Shown here: piece after piece, positions 1-6,977 of the stretch
How positions within the stretch are numbered: the stretch's first letter is position 1
Layout: each line of letters opens with the position of its first letter
Assembly (NCBI GenBank): GCA_040879025.1
Contig: JBBDLF010000010.1
Location: 1 to 35,160, forward strand
DNA: 35,160 nucleotides
Direction: 5' to 3'
DNA from: JBBDLF01 sp040879025
Lineage (GTDB): Bacteria; Pseudomonadota; Gammaproteobacteria; Pseudomonadales; Pseudohongiellaceae
Made by a program: the position numbers and the translations under genes
Notes under the pieces: generated by a model
Databases searched by the model: none
Told to the model about the DNA's origin: nothing
The model's input: the letters and a program-made list of their open reading frames with translations, nothing else

Positions 1-171
1 AGGATACGCCACCTGTTTACCTCAATGCCATACACCAGAAATCATCATAACTCGACTTTGTACCAGGTCCTGTAGTCTTCCCACGCGTTGGCGTCGGGGC
101 CGATCCAATTCGAAGCTATCATGCAGGATGCCATTATGACAACTATAGGCAGTAAAACAGTCGTCCTGAGT

Positions 172-337
172 TTCCGGCCGCCACTCCGGCACCACTGAGA
201 TCGTTTTGACTTACTCTTAGCTGCGCAATCGCTGCCCAAACGACACTGTTGCCATTCGCCGAAGCGATGGCTCCGCTAACAGCCTCACCGTTGCAGACTG
301 GACTATTGGCGCTGGCTGCGCAGGAATAAATCAGATG
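172..337 (-). pseudogene. Partial copy of the exported helical-repeat gene at 2339-3508
   Basis: Read on the minus strand, this stretch encodes about 55 residues almost identical to an internal part of the protein encoded at 2339-3508, including IYSCAASANSPVCN and ANGNSVVWAAIAQL. The two DNA copies run side by side at about nine bases in ten. Neither a start nor the rest of the gene is present. Beyond about 172 the similarity collapses and the frame meets a stop near 145. An overlapping frame (45-239) ends in a plausible EDYRTWYKVEL tail that may be the shifted continuation. I read it as the remnant of a tandem paralogue. What is seen is the repeat; the duplication history is inferred. Confidence 0.8.
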
Positions 338-646
338 CGCTTAATAGGTAGAACAAAAGGTATATCCAAGACGGGAGATTGTCCAGTTGAGTGGATGGTG
401 AACCTGGTGAAGCCCGTTTTCAGCCAAATTCCCGAGAAAATCGACTGCTTTCGCTTCTCAATACCACCAACACCCCTTCACTACTCGCTGATTGTCTTTC
501 AAGCCGTCACCAGACCGAGAACAATCCGGCCACCTTCCCTGGCAGACTGTAATTCTCCTTTTTGCTCTTTGTTGTTGAGTCAGGCTTAGCCGAACAGATC
601 AACCTGAGGCGGTGCCCGCCCTGGCGGTAGTTGAGCCTGGGAATCG
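338..646. other. No recognised gene
   Basis: An 84-codon open frame (335-589, plus) crosses this stretch but has no convincing ribosome binding site, domain or composition. The minus strand shows no better alternative. The sequence may be the end of an unidentified insertion element, but I could not match it to a family. Confidence 0.5.
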
Positions 647-976
647 ATGGCCTCCTTCTTCCGCAAGTGTTCCAATCGCAATGACGATATTTTCGACGAC
701 CTCATAGTCTGGATCGACGCAAACATAAATGGTAAAAGTAGTGCAAACGAATTGTTTTCTTTGCATGATCTAGGTATCAGCAGTATTTCATTAGAGAATA
801 AAGTTGAATTTGTTCAACAAAATGGTAACTTTTTGGTAAAGCACGGCTCCTTCCGTTATGAAGATGGAAGGATTGCTTCCATGGTAGATGTGCATTTTGA
901 TGTAGATAGTGAAATAACAGAACCAGAAATTGGATTAATTGGTATTTCGACAGGCGAAAGCGCTATGGCCTTCTAG
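647..976 (+). pseudogene. Orphan fragment of an RTX/EF-hand-type calcium-binding exoprotein
   Basis: The 109-residue frame contains DDLIVWIDANINGKSSANEL followed by FSLHDLGISSISL. This is the acidic loop (D-x-N-x-N/D-G, then an acidic residue) seen in large secreted RTX-type calcium-binding proteins, where the typical text is a leucine-rich D-L-N-G-D-G-x-S-x-x-E-L segment then LGI-x-SISL. The next part, HGSFRYEDGRIASMVDVHFD, also matches what usually follows that loop (a GSF...DG...DVWF-like strand). Such proteins are usually many hundreds of residues long and carry a C-terminal secretion signal. Here only this module remains, and the frame opens only four codons before the ATG. No secretion genes are nearby. 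It is best read as a transposed or eroded piece, although a small expressed protein cannot be excluded. Confidence 0.55.
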
Positions 977-1031
977 CATGCAACCAAACTCTCTACACTT
1001 CCGAGGTTCTGAGTAGAGATTGGGAAATAAT

Positions 1032-1730
1032 ATGAGATTCTTTCAGCGAAGTGAAAAGCCGATTAAGTTTTCAAGTGAGCATTCCTCTACCAGTTTAATT
1101 AGGGGGTCTTGTGTAGCCTTACGGCTTATACGAACATTCCTATTATTGTTCCTAATATTCAATTCAACGAATGCTCAAAAAATTCTCGCGCAAGACACAG
1201 ATTTTGGAAGTGTATTCAATTTTGATTTTCAATCTGGCATCCACCGGCTTTATCTGAATGGAGACGATGTTCCAGACTTGTTGACGATTGGTTATATCTC
1301 AGGAGGTACAGGCTATGCACAATTCGAATTCAATTTTCTGATAGTTCGACCGCCAAGCTTGTCGGCGCAATCGCAAGAATTCTATACCGTGATACCAGAC
1401 GATTCAAGAAGCAATTATTTTACGACACTGCAAAATGCAGATTGTGTTCTTAGGTCAATTCGGCTGGTCAAATTAGGGATCGATCAAGATGGTTGGAAGT
1501 TGGTAATATTGGAAAGGATCAGGGTACCAGAGCCAGGCTTTACAGAATCTCCTGTGGAATTTCGATTGCTAAGATTTCGAGAAGCGCCCTCAGCTGGATC
1601 CGCAACATTTTCATACAGACAGGTGACTCAAGTCGATTCGATTAATTCGTATTGCAATGTGGATGATGCTTTTGAAAACGAGTGGGATCGAATTTCTGAA
1701 GTGTTTGAAAGGTCTGTCGAGAGCCTGTAA
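1032..1730 (+). CDS. Hypothetical exported protein
   Basis: Unrecognised protein of 232 residues if started at the ATG at 1032, which follows a GGGA; a TTG at 1020 would add four residues. A hydrophobic stretch (RTFLLLFLIF) at about residues 34-43, followed by STNAQ, looks like a signal peptide with an unusually long N-region. The mature part is beta-rich and contains one NGDDVPDLL motif resembling an FG-GAP/VCBS-type acidic loop. Two cysteines lie in the C-terminal half. Composition is AT-rich, like the neighbouring accessory genes. A perfect inverted repeat starts three bases after the stop codon. No function can be proposed. Confidence 0.6.
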   Translation: MRFFQRSEKPIKFSSEHSSTSLIRGSCVALRLIRTFLLLFLIFNSTNAQKILAQDTDFGSVFNFDFQSGIHRLYLNGDDVPDLLTIGYISGGTGYAQFEFNFLIVRPPSLSAQSQEFYTVIPDDSRSNYFTTLQNADCVLRSIRLVKLGIDQDGWKLVILERIRVPEPGFTESPVEFRLLRFREAPSAGSATFSYRQVTQVDSINSYCNVDDAFENEWDRISEVFERSVESL

Positions 1731-1732
1731 AT

Positions 1733-1785
1733 AATTCTCCGGGAAGTCATATGGTTAAGCGATAGGTTTTGCTTCCCGGAGAATT
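1733..1785. repeat. Perfect 14-bp inverted repeat just after the hypothetical exported gene
   Basis: AATTCTCCGGGAAG (1733-1746) is repeated in exact reverse complement at 1772-1785, with a 25-base loop. It sits directly after the stop codon at 1730, where a terminator would be expected, but no T-tract follows either arm. It could be a structured 3' end or a footprint of rearrangement. Confidence 0.75.
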
Positions 1786-1834
1786 AAGTTGCCGCTTTCT
1801 AATAACATTGGAAGGCAGTCCGCCTTATAGTGGC

Positions 1835-2218
1835 TCAGCGGTCCACGACCTCAAACATCCACACCTCGCCGGTGGTGACCGGGGCGTCACCGGCGCCGCT
1901 GCCCAGATTGTACTTCTGTCCGAACACATCCATGACCGCGGCGGCGATGGGGCCGCCGTTGATGCGCTGCAGGCGCTGGGCATACAGCCTGTCATCAATC
2001 CGTAACAGCACTTCGTCGTTGCGCTCGATGTAGTGGGGCCACTGTTTCCAGATTCTTCCGTAACCGGTGGTCATGTAGCCGCTGACGATAAACAGCCGTC
2101 CTTCGTGCACTCCCACCCACACAGGGCGCGACCGGGCCGGATCCATGGTCTGGAATTCGATGGTGGACCGGTCGGCGAGGAAAAAGCATTGCTTCCGATT
2201 GGCTGTGAATTCGATCGC
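1835..2218 (-). pseudogene. 5'-truncated gene of unknown family
   Basis: A minus-strand frame is open from just after a stop at 2219-2221 to a stop at 1835. It reads CFFLADRSTIEFQTMDP and then VWVGVHEGRLFIVSGYM, with WPHYIERNDEVLLRIDD further on. This alternation of short strands looks like a real small beta-barrel protein, possibly of the PNPOx-like split-barrel type, but I could not name the family. No good start codon exists at the 5' end. The first internal ATG (2146) would remove an evidently coding segment. GC content is higher than in both flanking genes. The most likely reading is a gene whose 5' end was lost at a junction around 2220. Confidence 0.5.
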
Positions 2219-2338
2219 TCATTTGATAAAAGCCGTACACAAGAGAGTGCTGTCACAGAGTTAGATCTTGCCGTGTGCCTGTCCGGATGGCGGCTTCGTG
2301 TCAATCAAATAATCCTGCTCCGGTTCGCCAAAGATCTA

Positions 2339-3508
2339 CTAATTTACCGGACATGGATCATAACTTGGATCCTGTGAAAGCGCTGTAGCTTCAGTAACTA
2401 TATACTCCATTGCTACCTCTTCGCCTTCCACAGTGAGCATATGGAACCAGCTATCGGCAAGGTTGTCATCGAAACTCATTAGGTTGAAAGCCGAATGGAG
2501 ACTTTGATCTGATACCATTTTGTTTAAGTTGGTTGCCTCTATGTTGAAAGATTCAGATTCACTCTCATTCCCCAAGGCATTGTGAGTGGCAGCAAGAAGT
2601 GCCAGAGCTGCCATTTTTGTCACAAGCGTGCTCGACTTTTCAGCCGCAATGCTTCCAAATTGGATACAAGCATTGGCTACATCTGTGTCTGTAGATCCGG
2701 CTTCAGAACAAAACGAAGCGAGTGAAAGTAGGTTTCTACCCGTAAATCGATTTGCAAGATTGCTGATGGAGAGGGTCTTTTCCAGTCTACTGATCGTCGG
2801 TTCATTCTCTTCGATAGGAACATGATTTCTGATGTTGTCCAAGTATGCTCCATAGAAGTCTTCGAACATATTAGAGCTTGCCGCGTTTCTCATTGCAACT
2901 GCGGCACCACTGAGATCGTTTTGACTTACTCTCAGCTGCGCAATCGCTGCCCAAACGACACTGTTGCCATTCGCCGAAGCGATGGCTCTGCTAACAGCCT
3001 CATCATTGCAGACTGGACTATTAGCGCTCGCTGCGCAGGAATAAATAAAATGCAGGTTAGCAATTGGATCCGATGGACTACTCTCAACGTACGCTTCCAG
3101 AGAGCTGATTCGCGATTCTGAATCCTGTGATGGATTTGAAATTTCCAACACTACTTTTGCAGACGTGTCGCCAGAGACGGCAACACGCTGCTCAACTAAC
3201 GCTTTTTGATTCTCGATCTGCTCCAATTGGGCGATCTGCTCGTCCGGGGAAAGTGCTATAAGGTCCTCTTTCGCGCAAGCGATGATACTTTCCCCCTTCA
3301 ATATCTCCATAGTACTCTCGGGGAAATTTCTCTGGCTAGAACTGTCACTTGTTTCGGGCTCCGTAGCCGGGAGCGAGGCTCCGGAGCCCGAAGCGAAGGG
3401 TTGGCTAACCTCTGGTACCGGCGGCTCTTCTTGCGACAAGAGCACTCCAAGTACGAGTGCCGAGAGCGCGAAGAGCCCTGCTGATGCCTTAACGAGTCTC
3501 GTGTTCAT
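2339..3508 (-). CDS. Exported or membrane-anchored helical-repeat protein
   Basis: Unnamed protein of 389 residues. The N-terminus (MNTRLVKASAGLFALSALVLG) is an uncleaved anchor or signal peptide. A Ser/Pro/Glu-rich linker follows to about residue 70, then a long alpha-helical region rich in Ala, Ser and Asn with short repeated helices (such as AAVAMRNAASSN and ALALLAATHNAL), which suggests a TPR-like superhelix in the periplasm. Four cysteines in the helical part (YSCAA, SPVCN, ASFCSEAG, ANACIQ) could form disulphides. A partial second copy lies at 172-337 on the same strand, so the gene belonged to a duplicated family. AT-rich composition and surroundings mark it as accessory. Function unknown; scaffold or protein-binding is only a guess. 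Confidence 0.7.
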   Translation of the reverse strand: MNTRLVKASAGLFALSALVLGVLLSQEEPPVPEVSQPFASGSGASLPATEPETSDSSSQRNFPESTMEILKGESIIACAKEDLIALSPDEQIAQLEQIENQKALVEQRVAVSGDTSAKVVLEISNPSQDSESRISSLEAYVESSPSDPIANLHFIYSCAASANSPVCNDEAVSRAIASANGNSVVWAAIAQLRVSQNDLSGAAVAMRNAASSNMFEDFYGAYLDNIRNHVPIEENEPTISRLEKTLSISNLANRFTGRNLLSLASFCSEAGSTDTDVANACIQFGSIAAEKSSTLVTKMAALALLAATHNALGNESESESFNIEATNLNKMVSDQSLHSAFNLMSFDDNLADSWFHMLTVEGEEVAMEYIVTEATALSQDPSYDPCPVN

Positions 3509-3635
3509 AGGTCTGCCTTTTTGGTTCGTTCCCAGAAGCTAAGTCCAAAAACAACGTCAGTAGTCAGGATGAAGTCACCGGAGCCTCTATATATCCTTGG
3601 CGCATAACTAAATATAAAGGGGGGTGTTGCCATTA

Positions 3636-3812
3636 TCATCCTTGCTTATGATACCGTCCCTGTTCCCACAAAAGATATCTGAATCCACCGGCCAGAGCTT
3701 CGTAGCCGTGGGGGTATTCCCCGCTCATCAACGTCACCGAGTTGCCAAAAACTTCCTTGCGAAGTTCCGGATTAGCTGCCTCGGAGGTGATTGCAGGGTG
3801 CCGAATATGTGG
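3636..3812 (-). pseudogene. Possible C-terminal gene remnant, family unknown
   Basis: On the minus strand a 58-residue frame without a start codon reads NPELRKEVFGNSVTLMSGEY followed by PHGYEALAGGFRYLLWEQGR. Its composition looks like the end of a real protein rather than chance. An in-frame stop (3813-3815) lies directly upstream, within the repeats preceding the toxin-antitoxin genes. I do not recognise the family, and the call rests only on composition and an open frame. Confidence 0.3.
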
Positions 3813-3837
3813 CTACAATGACATATGTGGCCACAAT
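3806..3837 (+). promoter_or_regulatory. Candidate operator of the toxin-antitoxin operon
   Basis: TATGTGGCTACAAT (3806-3819) and TATGTGGCCACAAT (3824-3837) are direct repeats differing at one base, with an 18-base period. The core TGTGGCCACA is a perfect palindrome. They lie 30-60 bases before the antitoxin start, where Phd/VapB-type antitoxins normally bind to repress their own operon. TACAAT at 3814-3819 could serve as a -10 element inside the first repeat. Confidence 0.55.
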
Positions 3838-3866
3838 CCAATGATCTGGAAGGAGGGGGAGACGGC

Positions 3867-4169
3867 ATGAAAGTCCCGGTTCGAACGCTCAAAAACAGTC
3901 TGTCCGAGTATCTTCGTCGCGCATCCGCAGGCGAGGAGATCCTTATAACCTCTCACAACAAAGTGGTGGCCAAGCTCGTTGCGCCGGAACTGGCGGACAA
4001 AATCAGTGATCAGGATCCTCAGGAATACAGTACAGAAAAGCTGATGCAGCGCCTTAGGTCCCTGCCAAGGGCGCAGTGGAAGGGCGGCAAGCCAAAACGG
4101 CGCCCCGGCATCTCCCCCAAGCGTGGTGATAGAACCCTGGCGGAACAGATTCTGGAAGACCGCCGATGA
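3867..4169 (+). CDS. Type II antitoxin, Phd/YefM (prevent-host-death) family
   Basis: A 100-residue protein starting MKVPVRTLKNSLSEYLRRAS, with AGEEILITSHNKVVAKLVAP after it. This is the standard Phd/YefM fold: an N-terminal DNA-binding and dimerisation domain, where the family usually has a V-x-E-A-K-x-x-L-S-x-L motif. The charged C-terminal tail (about residues 55-100) is the part that would neutralise the toxin. The ATG at 3867 is chosen because GGAGGGGGAG precedes it; an upstream in-frame ATG at 3825 lies inside the operator repeats. Its last codons overlap the toxin start (ATGA, 4166-4169), so the pair is translationally coupled. Family membership is established by motif; the partnership is inferred from the overlap. 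Confidence 0.85.
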   Translation: MKVPVRTLKNSLSEYLRRASAGEEILITSHNKVVAKLVAPELADKISDQDPQEYSTEKLMQRLRSLPRAQWKGGKPKRRPGISPKRGDRTLAEQILEDRR

Positions 4170-4603
4170 TCCTCTATCTTGATCCATCGGCCTATATCAA
4201 GAACTACATTCGCGAGCCCGAACATAAAGTGGTGGCCAAACTTATGGGGGCCGCGGAAATTGTCGCCATCCACGAACTGGGGCTGGTGGAGGTATCCAGC
4301 GCATTTGAACGCGCCTACCGTGAACGACGCATCAGTGCCGAGCAACTACGCCGCGTACATTTGCAATTGAACGAGGATTGGGCTTCAACGCTGGTGTTAT
4401 CTACCGACAAGCGGTTGCTGCGGGACGCCGTCAGGTTGCTGCAACAGTATCCCCTCAAAGCCTATGATGCAGTGCATGTCGCAGCGGCACTCGCGCTTTG
4501 TGAGGAGAGCGACGTGGAAATAGTTTTTGCCGGCTTTGACAAGCAGCAGAACCGGGCGGCGGAGATGGCCGGATTGAAGCTGCCTGGCGGCTGGCGCCAT
4601 TAA
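4166..4603 (+). CDS. Type II toxin, PIN-domain ribonuclease (VapC-like)
   Basis: A 145-residue PIN-domain protein. The expected acidic metal-binding residues are visible: D6 in MILYLDPSAYIK, E42 in LGLVEVSSA, D101 in YPLKAYDAVHVAAAL and D125 in FAGFDKQQNRAAE. PIN toxins cleave structured RNA such as tRNA or rRNA using divalent metal. All catalytic positions are intact and the length is normal, so the gene looks functional, unlike most of its neighbours. It starts within the antitoxin stop codon. A toxin-antitoxin pair may help retain the surrounding accessory DNA. Confidence 0.85.
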   Translation: MILYLDPSAYIKNYIREPEHKVVAKLMGAAEIVAIHELGLVEVSSAFERAYRERRISAEQLRRVHLQLNEDWASTLVLSTDKRLLRDAVRLLQQYPLKAYDAVHVAAALALCEESDVEIVFAGFDKQQNRAAEMAGLKLPGGWRH

Positions 4604-4667
4604 GCCGCAGGGGTTGGCGGTTTGGGGTCATACTCACCGCTCGGGCATTGATCAATAGCGGTACCGG

Positions 4668-5006
4668 TCACGCTTCTGCAAAAACAAAAACCGAAGTAAT
4701 GAGAATAAGCAGAACTCCCGGAACCAGCGCCACGTAGGTTCAACGAACTCCAATCTCCTCGCTGAGCAATCCACTCACCTGCCCAGCAAGGTTCTGGATG
4801 AAGGACCAATCGCTGACCAAAAGCACCGACAAGCAGGCTGCAAACAGACCAAAGCACCACCCCGCCACCAGAACCGCCAGCCGAAACTTCTCCGCCCGGG
4901 CAATGCCGCGAAGCGTTTGCGCCGTGAAATCCTCGTCCTTGAGGGCAGGCGGCCTGGCCCGCAGCAGCCTGTCGAGCGGGTCGAAGGCTTCGTCATGTTC
5001 AGTTAT
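4668..5006 (-). pseudogene. Broken two-helix membrane protein, partner of a lost sigma factor
   Basis: The frame starts with ATA-ACT-GAA-CAT-GAC (probably once ATG) and reads TEHDEAFDPLDRLLRARPPA, an amphipathic segment. A transmembrane helix (AVLVAGWCFGLFAACLSVLL) follows. A TGA at 4740-4742 ends the frame, but the same frame continues beyond it with a second hydrophobic helix (YVALVPGVLLILITSVFVF) and a final TGA at 4668-4670. One nonsense change and one lost start codon explain both defects. The overlapping upstream reading ends in SLREEYSDN-stop, like an ECF sigma-factor C-terminus, so this was probably the anti-sigma or accessory protein co-transcribed with it. Function is inferred from position and topology only. 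Confidence 0.6.
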
Positions 5007-5037
5007 CGCTGTATTCCTCGCGTAGGCTGGAAACGGG
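4999..5037 (-). pseudogene. C-terminal tail of an ECF-type sigma factor gene
   Basis: A dozen codons on the minus strand read VSSLREEYSDN-stop, a typical end of region 4 in short sigma-70 family factors. The tail overlaps the first codons of the membrane protein gene, a usual arrangement for sigma/anti-sigma pairs. Everything upstream has been replaced by insertion-sequence DNA. The fragment is too short for certainty. Confidence 0.35.
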
Positions 5038-5461
5038 CTCCGGCGCCAGAGTCCAGGGAGCAGGCAGAAAAGGCCTTCGACCTGTTCATCAAGACGTATG
5101 GGCCCAAGTTTCCAAAGGCGGCTCTGTGCCTGCAAAAGGACCGGGAGGAGCTGCTGGCGTTCTATGATTTCCCTGCCCAGCATTGGCAAAGTATTCGGAC
5201 CACCAATCCGATTGAATCCAGTTTCGGCACGATCCGTCATCGGACTAAACGTTCCAAAGGCTGTCTTACGCGGGACGGGATGCTGCATATGATGTTCAAA
5301 CTTGGGCAGTGTGCGGAGAAAAACTGGCGGCGGTTGAGAGGGTTCAGCTACTTAGCCAAGGTGATAACTGGAGTGAAATTCGAAGACGGTATTGAGAGGA
5401 CAACTATTGACCAGGCCGCCGCTTGATTCAACTATCGAAACACCAGATTTGACAATAACTC
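5038..5461 (+). mobile_element. IS256-family (Mutator-type) transposase 3' remnant with right end
   Basis: From about 5045 to the stop at 5426 the plus strand encodes the C-terminal third of an IS256-family transposase. It shows AEKAFDLFIKTYGPKFPKA, then FYDFPAQHWQSIRTTNPIES, whose final Glu is the last catalytic acid of the DDE triad, then MFKLGQCAEKNWRRLRGF. The N-terminal two thirds, with both catalytic aspartates and the left end, are missing; the 5' side abuts the sigma-factor tail. The segment CACCAGATTTGACAATAACT (from 5441) lies after the stop and is probably the right terminal repeat. The element cannot move by itself. Confidence 0.8.
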
Positions 5462-5604
5462 AGCCGGAATCGCTAATCAGTATCGAGCCACAGCGTGGCG
5501 AGGAACCGGTAGTACAGAAAGCTAACAGGGCTGAAAATCTAAAACGCATTGTGCGTACACCTTTTGGAAGCCATTCTACGGGGCAGAGTAGTTTGATGGG
5601 CATA

Positions 5605-5625
5605 CACCAGATTTGACAATAACTC
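5605..5625 (+). repeat. Second copy of the IS256-type right end
   Basis: CACCAGATTTGACAATAACT plus one C at 5605-5625 repeats 5441-5461 exactly and in the same orientation, 164 bases apart. It directly precedes the subtilase fragment. Two same-direction right ends imply two insertion or deletion events. The 143 bases between them contain an open frame (to 5616) that I cannot assign. Confidence 0.75.
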
Positions 5626-5888
5626 CAGCGGAGTTTGTGGCTGGTCTTTCGGACGATCCTAATACTACCTGTGATCCCGCTTATTGTGGCTATACCGGAA
5701 CATCTTATGCGGCACCACTGTTGGCAGGTCTCGCAGCTGTTGCATGCGAGGCATTCTATCCTGATTGTACAACTGCCAGTGTCACTTATCTTTATGATTC
5801 TTTGCGAGCCTCCGGAACTACAGGTACAGTCTTTGATACAGATGGCGGATCCATCACTCCGTCCCGTATGATATGGCAACAATGGTAA
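5626..5888 (+). pseudogene. C-terminal fragment of a subtilisin-like (S8) serine protease
   Basis: About 87 residues are encoded, including GYTGTSYAAPLLAGLAAVAC. GTSxAAP is the signature around the catalytic serine of S8 peptidases. The Asp and His parts of the catalytic triad and any signal peptide are gone, because the gene is cut at its 5' side by the insertion-sequence end at 5625. The only available in-frame start is a TTG within that end (5613). The remaining part ends normally at a stop (5886-5888). It cannot be an active protease. A hypothetical exported protein gene follows 67 bases later and was probably its operon partner. Confidence 0.7.
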
Positions 5889-5955
5889 GCTAATCCGTTA
5901 AGTTTTTGTACGTCTCAGCGTCTGTACGTTGGGACGCACTTTTGAGGAGTGTATT

Positions 5956-6510
5956 ATGCATATGTTGTGTCGTTGTAGCTTTGTCGTTATTCTGATAGCG
6001 CCACTATCAGCTTTAGCTCAAACTCAGGCTGACATTCCAACGCTTTCTGAATTAATTGGCGACGAAAGTTTTGAACTAGTTATTCCGTCCGTGGGGTATA
6101 TGAATGCCCCAGGCTATTATCAAGATGTGGTGTTACAGACCGATAACTTTGGAGATACCTGGGCATTGAAAGCAGCTGAAGTTGGCGAACTTATTTCGAC
6201 TGTTGCGGATGTGGAAGAGATCGTTTTTTCGGATGAAATTCCTGTGCAAGTTTTCCTCAGGGTTCAAGGGACATTTGCCAGTGCTTGCACGCTAGTTGGC
6301 ACGCACGGAATTTCCATAGACGGATACGATGTTAACGTTTTTTTGTACTCGGATTTTTTCCCTGGTGATTGTATAGATACTGAAGTTTCGTTTGAAAAAG
6401 TTATCCAGTTGCCTACTTACGGACTGGCTGCCGGAACTTATAGCTATTCGGTTAATGGTGAATTTATAGGGCAATTTGAGCTTACAGAGAAAAACGTCCT
6501 TGCAGATTAA
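5956..6510 (+). CDS. Small exported beta-sandwich-like protein
   Basis: Protein of 184 residues. The ATG at 5956 is chosen because GAGGAG lies 8-13 bases upstream. Residues 1-21 (MHMLCRCSFVVILIAPLSAL and A) form a signal peptide ending near AQTQA. The C-terminal half has two cysteines about 30 residues apart (ASACTLVG and GDCIDTE) and ends GLAAGTYSYSVNGEFIGQF. This matches the common pattern of small secreted Ig-like domains (C-T-x-L-G ... C ... F-E ... GLPAGTYTVxVNG). No enzyme motif is present. It lies downstream of the subtilase remnant. It looks intact; function unknown. Confidence 0.65.
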   Translation: MHMLCRCSFVVILIAPLSALAQTQADIPTLSELIGDESFELVIPSVGYMNAPGYYQDVVLQTDNFGDTWALKAAEVGELISTVADVEEIVFSDEIPVQVFLRVQGTFASACTLVGTHGISIDGYDVNVFLYSDFFPGDCIDTEVSFEKVIQLPTYGLAAGTYSYSVNGEFIGQFELTEKNVLAD

Positions 6511-6524
6511 TTCGATTCCTTTGA

Positions 6525-6567
6525 AGCCCAGGTTCTTGCTGCCCCGGGGAGGTAACAACCCAGGGCT
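6525..6567 (+). terminator. Candidate hairpin after the exported beta-sandwich gene
   Basis: AGCCCAGGTT (6525-6534) can pair with AACCCAGGGCT (6557-6567), and GCCCC/GGGG inside extends the structure. It begins 15 bases after the stop at 6510. No T-run follows, so intrinsic termination is uncertain. Confidence 0.35.
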
Positions 6568-6627
6568 GCATTGTAGCTTAATGTGTGGATATGCGTGTGA
6601 TTGCAATAGGTTCCTAACAAAATGGCA

Positions 6628-6737
6628 GATGGGTAAAATCAAGGCTCTTTCGAATCTGATGTAGGCGCTTATGACTGGTAAGCGTCCGGCCATCACACCT
6701 TGCTAAGCCGGCTGCCAGTTGTGTGATCTTACCCATC
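6628..6737. repeat. Nested inverted repeats in non-coding DNA
   Basis: GATGGGTAAAATCA (6628-6641) and TGATCTTACCCATC (6724-6737) are reverse complements at 13 of 14 positions. Between them lie further complementary pairs: GCTTA/TAAGC around 6668-6684, CTGG/CCAG with CCGGC/GCCGG, and ATCACAC/GTGTGAT. The stretch 6568-6825 has no convincing gene. The transcript could fold into a multi-helix structure, or the repeats could be ends of a small mobile element. Confidence 0.5.
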
Positions 6738-6825
6738 ACTTTTGGAACAGAGGGTTAAACAACTCTAGTAGAAAGGCAGCTATTAATTGCCCATAACGAG
6801 GCACAGTTACTCTGTCGAGGTAGAT

Positions 6826-6960
6826 ATGAAAATTCAGGTGTGTTTCGTAGCCTCACTTTGGCTACCGTGGCTGTGCTTTCCTCATACATACGCGCAACCA
6901 ATTGAAACTGGACAAGAAGCTGCTGCGGAGTTGGTGTCTGAATCGCCCCGAGTTTACTAG
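6826..6960 (+). pseudogene. Signal-peptide stub of an exported protein gene
   Basis: ATG at 6826, preceded by CGAGG, opens a 44-residue frame: MKIQVCFVASLWLPWLCF, HTYAQ, then PIETGQEAAAELVSESPRVY-stop. It has a clear signal peptide and some 20 mature residues. The stop at 6958-6960 comes just before the left end of an IS3-type remnant, so the gene was most likely interrupted by that insertion and the rest is lost. Confidence 0.45.
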
Positions 6961-6977
6961 ACACTTTTTAGCGTTAC

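Noticed and set aside
29..53. Possible third IS256-type end at the window start (CATACACCAGAAATCATCATAA)
   Set aside because: It matches the copy at 5601-5625 at about 20 of 25 positions, but the inner half is poor and no transposase sequence is adjacent; chance cannot be excluded.
335..589. 84-codon plus-strand frame
   Set aside because: No ribosome site, no recognisable domain and composition unlike a protein; kept only as unassigned DNA.
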